Shown here piece by piece: positions 1 through 6,349 of a stretch of DNA of 9,122 bases. The notes beneath the pieces are model-generated. The model was given only the letters and a program-made list of their open reading frames with translations. It was not told where the DNA came from and did not search any database. Source of the DNA: Draconibacterium orientale (GTDB taxonomy: Bacteria; Bacteroidota; Bacteroidia; Bacteroidales; JAADGE01); contig DYSM01000045.1 of NCBI GenBank assembly GCA_020718265.1, positions 4,569 through 13,690 on the forward strand, written 5' to 3'. Made by a program: the position numbers and the translations under genes. Each line of letters starts with the position of its first letter. The first letter of the stretch is position 1.

Positions 1-10
1 AACTTTCAAC

Positions 11-1462
11 TTATTGCATCGGTTGCTCGTCAGGCGGATAAAATTCTTTTTTGAAATTAACCAAACTGACCATTTTGCTCGAGCGCGTTATGGCTGTGTA
101 AAGCCAACGCAAAAACTCGGTATTTATCATATCATCAGTCAGATAACCTTGGTCGATGAAGACTTTTTTCCACTGTCCGCCTTGCGCTTTGTGGCACGTT
201 ACGGCGTAGGCATATTTGATTTGCAGTGCATTAAAAAATTTATCGTCCCGAATTTCTTTTAAACGCTGTTTTCTGTTGCTAACATGCGCATAATCAGCTT
301 CAACCTTATGGTAAAACTCTTTATTTTGTTCGGAAGTCAGCGAGGCGGATTCCATCGAAAGCGTATCAAGAATAATTTTGGCATCTATTTCCAAATTTTC
401 ATAATCTGTAAACGCAAGTGTAACATCTGCAAACCGATAACCGTAACGCTCGGCATATTTATTAATACGTTTTACCTCGACGGTATCGCCGTTTGCAATA
501 AATTCGAGTTCCGGAAAATCTTTTGTCCAAAAGTAATTATTTTTCACAATCATAAGCAAATCGCCGACAGAAAGTTCCTCCTCTCGAAACAAAACCGAGT
601 TGCGAATGCCTTGATTGTAGCGGTTTGCACGCTTGTTCGACCTGCAAACCACAATCACATCCTGTTCGCCATACTTATTAAAAGCGTCGGAAATTCCGTC
701 GATAAGTTCGGAGCCGGAAATTGGTTTAATGTCAGGAAAACGCTTGTGAGAAATTTGCGGAAACGGCGGTCGTTCGGACTTGCCTTCGTATGCGCCCAGC
801 ATTTCACGTATGCGCGTGGCGTTCCACAAAATGCCCGAATCCTGCGCCTGCCGAACCACTTGTGTTAATTCAACCTCAACAACAGACAATCCGTTCGCTT
901 CCAACTCTTTACGGTCAAGCGCGGGGCTTACGTCCAAACCTACAGGCGGAAGTTGCGCCGTGTCACCGGCAAAAATAAGTTTGCAGCCTTTGTCATTAAA
1001 CACGTACGAAATCAGGTCGGCGAGCAATTGTCCGCTTCCGAAAATGCCTTTTTCACCCGAATTTGAAATCATCGAGGCTTCATCCACAATAAAAATGGTC
1101 TTGGAATAGAGGTTCACATCCAACAAAAAACGCCCAAAACCATCGGAAGATGACTGTTGTCGATAAATTTTTTTGTGAATTGTGTATGCCTCTTTTCCGG
1201 CGTAAGAAGTGAGCACTTTTGCGGCTCTTCCGGTTGGCGCAAGCAGAAACGTCTTGATTTTCAGTTCTTTCATGGCTTTTACGAAAGCAGCGAGCACGGT
1301 TGTTTTTCCCGTACCTGCATATCCGCGTAACAAAAACGCCGAACGTTCCGTCGATTCATCAGAAACAAACTCGCCGAGCAAGTTAATCAGAACTTGCTGT
1401 TGCTCAGAAGGTTCAAAGCCAAGAGCTTCTTTTATTTTGTGAGAAAAATAGTCTTTAAGCAT
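11..1462 (-). CDS. SF1B (RecD/Dda-like) ATP-dependent DNA helicase
   Basis: A 483-residue cytoplasmic motor ATPase expected to unwind DNA 5' to 3' in repair or recombination. Visible motifs, in order: Walker A GYAGTGKTT (about 47-55), motif Ia LLAPTGRAAKVL (73-84), Walker B FIVDEAS (124-130), motif III IFAGDTAQLPPVG (163-175), the C-terminal UvrD_C_2-type block YAYAVTCHKAQGGQWKKVF (417-435) with its TCHKAQG signature, and motif VI LYTAITRSS (454-462). The layout matches single-domain Dda/RecD-type helicases. It lacks the long N-terminal region of RecD2 and shows no nuclease domain. The start ATG at 1460-1462 gives a normal N-terminus. The stop lies 10 bases from the window edge, so any terminator is outside. 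It diverges from the next gene across 79 bases, where I see no good promoter for it. Family call is secure; the exact substrate and any partner are unknown. Confidence 0.93.
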   Translation of the reverse strand: MLKDYFSHKIKEALGFEPSEQQQVLINLLGEFVSDESTERSAFLLRGYAGTGKTTVLAAFVKAMKELKIKTFLLAPTGRAAKVLTSYAGKEAYTIHKKIYRQQSSSDGFGRFLLDVNLYSKTIFIVDEASMISNSGEKGIFGSGQLLADLISYVFNDKGCKLIFAGDTAQLPPVGLDVSPALDRKELEANGLSVVEVELTQVVRQAQDSGILWNATRIREMLGAYEGKSERPPFPQISHKRFPDIKPISGSELIDGISDAFNKYGEQDVIVVCRSNKRANRYNQGIRNSVLFREEELSVGDLLMIVKNNYFWTKDFPELEFIANGDTVEVKRINKYAERYGYRFADVTLAFTDYENLEIDAKIILDTLSMESASLTSEQNKEFYHKVEADYAHVSNRKQRLKEIRDDKFFNALQIKYAYAVTCHKAQGGQWKKVFIDQGYLTDDMINTEFLRWLYTAITRSSKMVSLVNFKKEFYPPDEQPMQ

Positions 1463-1511
1463 AAATCGCTAAATTATTGAAAAAAATTAGACCGGTAAAA
1501 AGTATTTTTTT

Positions 1512-1519
1512 TACATTTG
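1512..1519 (+). promoter_or_regulatory. Bacteroidota -7 promoter element (TACATTTG)
   Basis: TACATTTG matches the Bacteroidota -7 consensus TAnnTTTG exactly. It lies 22 bases before the ATG at 1542, implying a leader of roughly 16 bases. A TTG at 1477-1479 is too far upstream to be a normally spaced -33 element, so the call rests on the -7 box and its position. Confidence 0.55.
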
Positions 1520-1541
1520 CGGTGCATTAAAAAAATAAATC

Positions 1542-2291
1542 ATGACAACGTTTTGGATATTTTTCTGGATTGTTATTGCGGGAGCCGCACCTACGTTATT
1601 ATATTTTGTAGGATCAAAAAACAAAATTGTAAAAATTGGATTGCAAGTGATTCTTCTTGCGGCAATTATTTTTCTCAGCAAAAGCCTTTATGACGGCATT
1701 ATGTCTCCAATTCGTTTTGAAAATGAAAAAACTACGCGCTACAAAGCTGCCGTTCAGGAACTTATACAAATTCGCAAAGCGCAGGAAGCCTTCAAACGCG
1801 AAAATGGCAAATTTACACCAAGTTTTGAAAAATTAATCGAATTTGTAAAACACGATTCACTCACGGTCGTGGTTGCAATCGGTGCGGTGGACGATTCCAT
1901 TTTTGAAAAACCTGAAATTAATTTCGACCGCATTAAGGCAGAAAAATATGCCCTTGACAAAGGTTACATCAAACGCGATAGTGTGAAAGTCTGCGTTATA
2001 GATTCTTTGTTCAAAGGTTTCGATATTGAAACACTCGGACAAGTTCCTTTCCAAAAAGGTAAAATGTTCAAAATGGACACTGCTACCGTAAGTATGAGCG
2101 GAATTCCTGTACCGGTTTTTGAAGCCTCCGTTACGAACAAAGTTTTGTTGGATGGGTTAGATAAACAACTGATTATCAACTTAAATGAAACCGAAATTCA
2201 ACTGGAACGTTTTCCCGGTTTGCGCGCAGGTTTGCTCGAATCCAGCAACAACAACGAAGGAAACTGGAGCAAAGAATACGAATTAAAGTAA
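1542..2291 (+). CDS. hypothetical membrane-anchored protein, two N-terminal TM segments
   Basis: A 249-residue protein I do not recognise by name. Two hydrophobic segments (about 3-22 and 32-49), separated by a short basic turn (GSKNKIVK), should anchor it in the inner membrane. The remaining 200 residues form a mostly soluble domain. That domain opens with a charged helix (60-87) running into ENGKFTPSFEKLIEFV (87-102). This resembles the stretch after the first helix in type IV pilin-like and T2SS-G-like proteins, where a long helix meets a short K/R-DNGxYP-type turn. There is no prepilin cleavage site in front of it, so this is at most a local likeness. The gene has its own -7 element and is followed by a strong terminator, so it is probably transcribed alone. 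It looks like a conserved Bacteroidota hypothetical protein; function unknown. Reading frame confidence is high from length, clean start context and flanking signals. Confidence 0.85.
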   Translation: MTTFWIFFWIVIAGAAPTLLYFVGSKNKIVKIGLQVILLAAIIFLSKSLYDGIMSPIRFENEKTTRYKAAVQELIQIRKAQEAFKRENGKFTPSFEKLIEFVKHDSLTVVVAIGAVDDSIFEKPEINFDRIKAEKYALDKGYIKRDSVKVCVIDSLFKGFDIETLGQVPFQKGKMFKMDTATVSMSGIPVPVFEASVTNKVLLDGLDKQLIINLNETEIQLERFPGLRAGLLESSNNNEGNWSKEYELK

Positions 2292-2312
2292 ATTTTTCAT
2301 AACAAAAAAAGG

Positions 2313-2362
2313 TTAAAATCCGTCGGAAATTGTAAAAATGACCGTACGGATTTTAATTTTTT
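2313..2362 (+). terminator. intrinsic terminator after the membrane-protein gene
   Basis: Arms TTAAAATCCGT (2313-2323) and ACGGATTTTAA (2346-2356) pair perfectly over 11 bases. CGG (2324-2326) can add pairs with CCG (2342-2344) around one bulged base. Six T residues follow (2357-2362). It starts 22 bases after the stop at 2291. A run of A residues precedes the 5' arm, so it could also stop minus-strand transcription, but no minus-strand gene needs it here. Confidence 0.85.
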
Positions 2363-2393
2363 GTATATTTTATGTAAATTAAAATATTATTTT

Positions 2394-2401
2394 TATCTTT
2401 G
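2394..2401 (+). promoter_or_regulatory. Bacteroidota -7 promoter element (TATCTTTG)
   Basis: TATCTTTG is an exact TAnnTTTG match, 26 bases before the ATG at 2428 and just after the terminator of the previous gene. It would give a leader of about 20 bases for the DUF3822-rsmD operon. A TTG at 2361-2363 is more distant than usual for a -33 element, so spacing support is weak. Confidence 0.55.
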
Positions 2402-2427
2402 GAACGAATAAAAATACCCAATTTGAG

Positions 2428-3279
2428 ATGGAGAAGTTTTCGTTTTTTCACGATTCATTCAGTATCACCAAGACATCAAGCTATTTTTTGTCTCTGCATT
2501 TAGAGAGCACAAGTTTCTCTTATGTTATTTTAGATACCGTTGTGAAACGCTTTGTAGCCGTAAAACACGAGCCTTGTGAGGAAAATTTGCGCGACAAATC
2601 CTATTCGGAAAAAATTCAGGCGATGCTCAAAAGCGATGCGTTTTTGAACAAACATTACAAGTCGGTAAATTTTGGGTTCGTAACTCAAAAATCAACCTTG
2701 ATACCTAAACCGTTATTCGATAAAAAATATCTGAAAGAATTTTTCACGTTCAACCAAGTGTTGGCTGACACGGACGAATTACATTTCAACTATCTCAAAG
2801 GTTTGGATGCTTATAATATTTTTGCAATACCGGGCGATGTAACTACGCTGATGGTCAATCGATTTCCTGAAATTCAATTCTGCCATCATGCCACATCCTT
2901 TATTGTCGGTACGCAACAAGCCATTGCACTTCTGAAGCTTAAAATGCCATCTATCCATGTGGACATCAACGATAATTTTATCGACATCATCGGTGTAAGC
3001 GGCGGTCAAGTTGTGCTTTACAATAGCGAAACATTTACAAGTATAGACGACATTTTGTATCATTGCCTCAATGTTGCGCAACAGCTTGAAATGCAGCCGT
3101 CTAAATGTTACATGTTTGTTTCGGGCGATTTTGATTTAAAAGCGCAAAGCGGAAAAACGCTCAAACGCTATTTTCCGAATTTGCGCTTGGCAAAAGATAA
3201 TACCGGCGCGGAATATCATTTCGACAAAGTGCCGGAACATCGGCTGGCAACGATTTTAAACTTGCATACATGCGAATAA
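2428..3279 (+). CDS. DUF3822 family protein (actin-like ATPase fold, probably degenerate)
   Basis: A 283-residue cytoplasmic protein with no signal peptide or membrane segment. Its overall pattern and its place directly before rsmD fit the Bacteroidota family DUF3822. From memory, a structural-genomics member of this family has an actin-like (ASKHA) fold; I could not check this. The sequence is compatible with that. HVDINDNFIDIIGVSGGQVV (177-196), followed by a helix-rich stretch from SIDDILYHCLNVAQQLEM (205-222), resembles the second-phosphate-loop strand pair and next helix of PilM/FtsA-type proteins. MFVSGDFD (229-236) sits where an adenosine-binding GG motif would be expected. The usual Asp-Ile-Gly is replaced by Asp-Ile-Asn and the double Gly is absent, so nucleotide binding may be lost. 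It overlaps rsmD by 10 bases, pointing to co-translation. Function unknown. Confidence 0.85.
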   Translation: MEKFSFFHDSFSITKTSSYFLSLHLESTSFSYVILDTVVKRFVAVKHEPCEENLRDKSYSEKIQAMLKSDAFLNKHYKSVNFGFVTQKSTLIPKPLFDKKYLKEFFTFNQVLADTDELHFNYLKGLDAYNIFAIPGDVTTLMVNRFPEIQFCHHATSFIVGTQQAIALLKLKMPSIHVDINDNFIDIIGVSGGQVVLYNSETFTSIDDILYHCLNVAQQLEMQPSKCYMFVSGDFDLKAQSGKTLKRYFPNLRLAKDNTGAEYHFDKVPEHRLATILNLHTCE

Positions 3280-3818
3280 TTAGAGGACAATACAGAGGCA
3301 AGCAAATTACCGCACCCAAAAGTGTGGACGCGCGTCCGACAACGGATTTTGCAAAAGAAGGCTTATTTAATATTTTGGAAAATCGTTACAATATCGAAAC
3401 GTTGGACGTTTTGGACTTGTTCGCGGGAACCGGAAATATCGGTTTTGAATTTCTTTCGCGCGGCGCGAAAAGCGTAGTTGCCGTTGAATCCCTTCGTTCG
3501 CACGCGACATTTATCCATAAAACAGGCGAAAATTTATTTGGCAAGAAAATTCGTGTCATTACAGCCGATGCCTTCAAATTTGTTGAAAAATCGCCTTTGA
3601 ATTACGACATTATTTTTGCCGACCCGCCGTATGATATTGAAGGTTCGGACAAACTTCCTGATATCATCTTTACCTCCGATTTATTAAAACCGGACATGCT
3701 TTTTGTGATGGAACATTCTGAAAAACTGAGTTTTAAAGAACACGCATACTTTGAGCAAGAACGCAATTACGGCAAAGTGCATTTTACATTTTTCAAGAAA
3801 CCCGAAGATGCAATTTAG
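3270..3818 (+). CDS. rsmD: 16S rRNA (guanine(966)-N(2))-methyltransferase RsmD
   Basis: A 182-residue SAM-dependent enzyme that methylates N2 of G966 (E. coli numbering) of 16S rRNA on the assembled small subunit. Diagnostic features are the family N-terminus MRIIRGQYRGKQI (1-13), RPTTDFAKEGLFNIL (22-36), the SAM-binding motif I DLFAGTGNIGFE (49-60), the acidic end of the next strand VAVES (70-74), and the catalytic NPPY-type motif, here DPPY (118-121) after DIIFA. Length is usual for RsmD. The ATG at 3270-3272 lies inside the last codons of the DUF3822 gene, with no separate ribosome site visible, so translation is probably coupled. The stop TAG (3816-3818) overlaps the stop of the convergent hemH. 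No terminator is visible between the two. Confidence 0.95.
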   Translation: MRIIRGQYRGKQITAPKSVDARPTTDFAKEGLFNILENRYNIETLDVLDLFAGTGNIGFEFLSRGAKSVVAVESLRSHATFIHKTGENLFGKKIRVITADAFKFVEKSPLNYDIIFADPPYDIEGSDKLPDIIFTSDLLKPDMLFVMEHSEKLSFKEHAYFEQERNYGKVHFTFFKKPEDAI

Positions 3819-4819
3819 CCTTTGCAAATTTCCAAAATTGCTTGTGCCCAGTGTGTTTCGGAGTTTAAATTGTCAGCTAAAATAAGCTCTTCGCCGCCGT
3901 TTTCGATAAAAAGTTTACGATAATCTTCTCTAATTTCGACAAGCGTTTCCAATGAATCTGCAGTGAAAGCCGGAGCAGCAACCAGCAAACGTTTCACGCC
4001 GGATTTAGCAAGATTTACCACAACTTCGTCCGAAAACGGATTCAACCAATTTTCCGATAAGCGCGACTGAAACGCGACCGAATAGTTCGATTTTTCAAGA
4101 TTCAATTTTGACACGAGCAAACGCGTGGTTTCGTAGCAAGTTGCTCTGTAACAGAATGTTCCGTGTGCGGGAAAACTCTTGTCGCACGAACATTCGGAGG
4201 TTTTCAGTTCGGGATGAATTTTATCGGTATGGCGATACGGCAAACCGTGGTATGAAAACAGAATGTGTTCAAAATCAACAGGTTTAGATTGCTGAATTTG
4301 TTTTGCAAACGCTTCAACAAACGCCGGATGGTTGTAATATTGGTCGATAAATTTTATGGCAGGAATGATTTTCCACGATTTCAAAATCCGCATAACTTCC
4401 TGATACACAGAACCCGTCGTGGACGAAGCGTATTGCGGAAACAACGGAAAAACAGTAATTTCCTGAAAATTTTCCGATTTAATTTTTTCCAAAACCGAAG
4501 CTATGCTCGGTTTTCCGTAACGCATTGCCGCAAAAACAGTTGTGCCTGAACCGGAAATATTTTGAACTTTTTTCTGCAATTCTGTCATCGAAATAAGCAA
4601 CGGAGAACCTTTATCTGTCCAAACGCGCTTGTAAAGTGCTGTGGATTTGGATGTTCTGAACGGAACGATAATCAAATTTACCAGAATTTTTTGCGCAAGC
4701 CAAGGCAAATCTATCACGCGACGGTCGTTCAAAAATTGGAATAAATATCTGCGAACAGACGATTTTTCGGGACGGTCAGGTGTTCCGAGATTTACGAGAA
4801 TCAATGCTTTTTTGCTCAT
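3815..4819 (-). CDS. hemH: ferrochelatase, probable internal four-cysteine [2Fe-2S] type
   Basis: A 334-residue enzyme that inserts ferrous iron into the porphyrin ring, the final step of protohaem synthesis. It has the family N-terminus LVNLGTPDRPEKSSVRRYL (8-26), the metal-site strand FSYHGLPYRH (188-197) with catalytic His191, the signature VAFQSRLSENWLNP (248-261), and the APAFTADSLETLVEI block (282-296) with conserved Glu291-Thr-Leu. Four cysteines at 210, 212, 223 and 228 lie in one internal stretch just before TTRLL. This is the arrangement described for the Myxococcus-type class that holds a [2Fe-2S] cluster through an internal segment of about 20 residues; cluster binding here is inferred. 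There is no cysteine-rich C-terminal tail of the animal type. It starts 2 bases after the oxidase gene and shares its operon. No clear ribosome-binding sequence is visible, as is common in Bacteroidota. Confidence 0.96.
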   Translation of the reverse strand: MSKKALILVNLGTPDRPEKSSVRRYLFQFLNDRRVIDLPWLAQKILVNLIIVPFRTSKSTALYKRVWTDKGSPLLISMTELQKKVQNISGSGTTVFAAMRYGKPSIASVLEKIKSENFQEITVFPLFPQYASSTTGSVYQEVMRILKSWKIIPAIKFIDQYYNHPAFVEAFAKQIQQSKPVDFEHILFSYHGLPYRHTDKIHPELKTSECSCDKSFPAHGTFCYRATCYETTRLLVSKLNLEKSNYSVAFQSRLSENWLNPFSDEVVVNLAKSGVKRLLVAAPAFTADSLETLVEIREDYRKLFIENGGEELILADNLNSETHWAQAILEICKG

Positions 4820-4821
4820 TT

Positions 4822-6186
4822 TCAGGCAATTGAATTTGCAATTTCAACAGCTTGCTTCACTCGGTCAGCCATGCCAATACCGTTGCGAATGTTTCCTGCG
4901 AGAATCAAACCTTCGTATTTTTGCTCAAGTTCGGATATTTTCGCAAATCGCGTTTCTGAAGATATGGTGTATTGCGGAATTGCATTTTTGTAGCGGAAAA
5001 TTTTTAGCATATCCGGAGTTTCAGAAGTTTGCATCAAATAAGCTATTTCTTTCAAAACCAGAGCTTTAACCTCTTCATCGGACATGTCGAACAGTTGCGG
5101 ATTTAGCACGCCGCCCATAAAAACCGAAAGCAATGCCCCACCCTGCGGCGCACGCCCCGCGAATAGAGATGACGGAAACAAAACGCCCAAAATCGAACGA
5201 TTTTCAACAGCCGGAATTAATCCGCCAAATGCCTGTAATTCAACACCTTTCCAAGTTTTATAGCCAAGTGAAACTTGTATAATTTTGGCATATTCCAAAT
5301 TTGAAATGGATTCAAATTCGGCTTTGGGAATAAAATCCAACACTTCCGGCAGTGCATACGCGCCGATGGTTGTTATGACTTTTGCAGAAGAAATTTCTAC
5401 GAAGTTATTTTCGTGCAAAAAGCTTGTCTTGAAACCGGAATCTGATTTTGAAACTTTTATATCTTTGGTATTCAATAAGATATTTCTATCGGAAATTGAT
5501 TTTGTGAGTGCATGAATCAAATTTTGCAGACCGCCATCGGCAGAAAAAACCTCTTTTGTGGCACGTTTTTCCAATTCTGATTTTGGTTCTTTTGCTTTTT
5601 TCATCGTTCCGCGAATGAAACTGCCGTAAGTTTGTTCCAAATTATACAATTTCGGAAGTGCAAATTTTGTTATCAATTTCTCGGGATTTCCTGCATAAAC
5701 ACCTGAAACAAAAGGATTTACGGCATAATCTAAAATTGATTTTCCCAAGCGACGTTTCACTAAATCGGCAACGGATTCGTAAGGATTTGTGCCGGCTTTG
5801 CGAAACGGTTCGCCAAATACGCGCAACTTATCGCTGAAGGTAAACAGATTTGTGGAAATTGCAGAAATCGGTCCTGACGGCAAAGCTTGCCACTTGGCAT
5901 TTTTCAAAATAAAGCGGCGTTTTGCAGTCGGATTTGCCGTAACAAGCTTACAATCAGCCTGTAAATCGTCAAACAGTTGCACAAGCTCGGGATTTCCGAG
6001 CACGCCGGTATTCGGACCGCACTCGTACACAAAATCGCCGACTTTAAGTGTTTGAATCACACCGCCGGCTGAGTGATTTTTTTCAAGCAGTGTAACAGAT
6101 TTACCTTTTTTTTTGAGATAATATGCCAAAGTTAAACCCGTAAGTCCCGCGCCGATTATGATAATATCTGATTGAATTTGTTTCAT
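4822..6186 (-). CDS. hemG: protoporphyrinogen oxidase, HemY/PPOX-type flavoprotein
   Basis: A 454-residue FAD enzyme that oxidises protoporphyrinogen IX by six electrons to protoporphyrin IX, the substrate of the ferrochelatase encoded next. The N-terminus is a classic dinucleotide-binding fold: IIIGAGLTGLTLAYYL (9-24) with Glu35 in LLEKN at the end of the second strand, then the AGGVIQT turn (40-46) and ECGPNTG (55-61). The C-terminus LILAGNIRNGIGMADRVKQA (427-446) is the second FAD-contacting block of the PPOX/amine-oxidase superfamily. Length fits bacterial HemY. This flavoprotein family is labelled hemG or hemY in databases and is unrelated to the short flavodoxin-like E. coli HemG. Coproporphyrinogen oxidation is possible in some relatives, but the neighbouring ferrochelatase and the phylum favour the protoporphyrin route. 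It is the first gene of the hemG-hemH operon, with an ATG at 6184-6186. Confidence 0.93.
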   Translation of the reverse strand: MKQIQSDIIIIGAGLTGLTLAYYLKKKGKSVTLLEKNHSAGGVIQTLKVGDFVYECGPNTGVLGNPELVQLFDDLQADCKLVTANPTAKRRFILKNAKWQALPSGPISAISTNLFTFSDKLRVFGEPFRKAGTNPYESVADLVKRRLGKSILDYAVNPFVSGVYAGNPEKLITKFALPKLYNLEQTYGSFIRGTMKKAKEPKSELEKRATKEVFSADGGLQNLIHALTKSISDRNILLNTKDIKVSKSDSGFKTSFLHENNFVEISSAKVITTIGAYALPEVLDFIPKAEFESISNLEYAKIIQVSLGYKTWKGVELQAFGGLIPAVENRSILGVLFPSSLFAGRAPQGGALLSVFMGGVLNPQLFDMSDEEVKALVLKEIAYLMQTSETPDMLKIFRYKNAIPQYTISSETRFAKISELEQKYEGLILAGNIRNGIGMADRVKQAVEIANSIA

Positions 6187-6200
6187 TTAAGAGAAATAAT

Positions 6201-6221
6201 GACTGTCTCGATTTTACAGTC
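6201..6221 (-). promoter_or_regulatory. inverted repeat in the leader of the haem operon
   Basis: GACTGT (6201-6206) and ACAGTC (6216-6221) form a 6-base perfect inverted repeat around a 9-base spacer. It lies between the predicted start point (near 6227) and the ATG of the oxidase gene at 6186. It could be an operator half-site pair or an RNA hairpin in the leader. Its significance rests on position alone. Confidence 0.3.
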
Positions 6222-6233
6222 GAAATTAGAGTA

Positions 6234-6241
6234 CAAAGTTA
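6234..6241 (-). promoter_or_regulatory. Bacteroidota -7 promoter element for hemG-hemH
   Basis: On the minus strand these bases read TAACTTTG, an exact TAnnTTTG match, 47 bases upstream of the oxidase ATG. It would give a leader of about 40 bases. The nearest upstream TTG (minus strand, at 6268-6270) is 26 bases from the box, longer than the usual spacing, so the -33 element is uncertain. Confidence 0.5.
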
Positions 6242-6294
6242 GTTAATTGAACGAAATTATAAAAAAACAAAACGATTTATTACAAAATTACAAC

Positions 6295-6328
6295 AAAAAA
6301 GCTTCAAAGTTTTTTTCTTTGAAGCTTT
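6295..6328 (-). terminator. intrinsic terminator of the PorE-like gene
   Basis: A 12-base perfect stem (6298-6309 with 6317-6328, core GCTTCAAAG / CTTTGAAGC) closes a 7-base loop. On the minus strand the hairpin runs into six T residues (plus-strand A run 6295-6300). It lies 22 bases beyond the stop codon of the gene ending at 6350. The plus strand has no T run after the stem, so the direction is clear. Confidence 0.88.
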
Positions 6329-6349
6329 GAAAAATGTACGAAATTGTTT

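Noticed and set aside
284..868. A 194-codon plus-strand frame opposite the helicase gene.
   Set aside because: It is antisense to a helicase with all its motifs, and its own translation is low in recognisable structure; a shadow frame.
3824..3841. Weak dyad GCAA...TTGC just after the rsmD stop, as a possible terminator.
   Set aside because: Only short, imperfect pairing with no T run, and it lies in the coding end of hemH.
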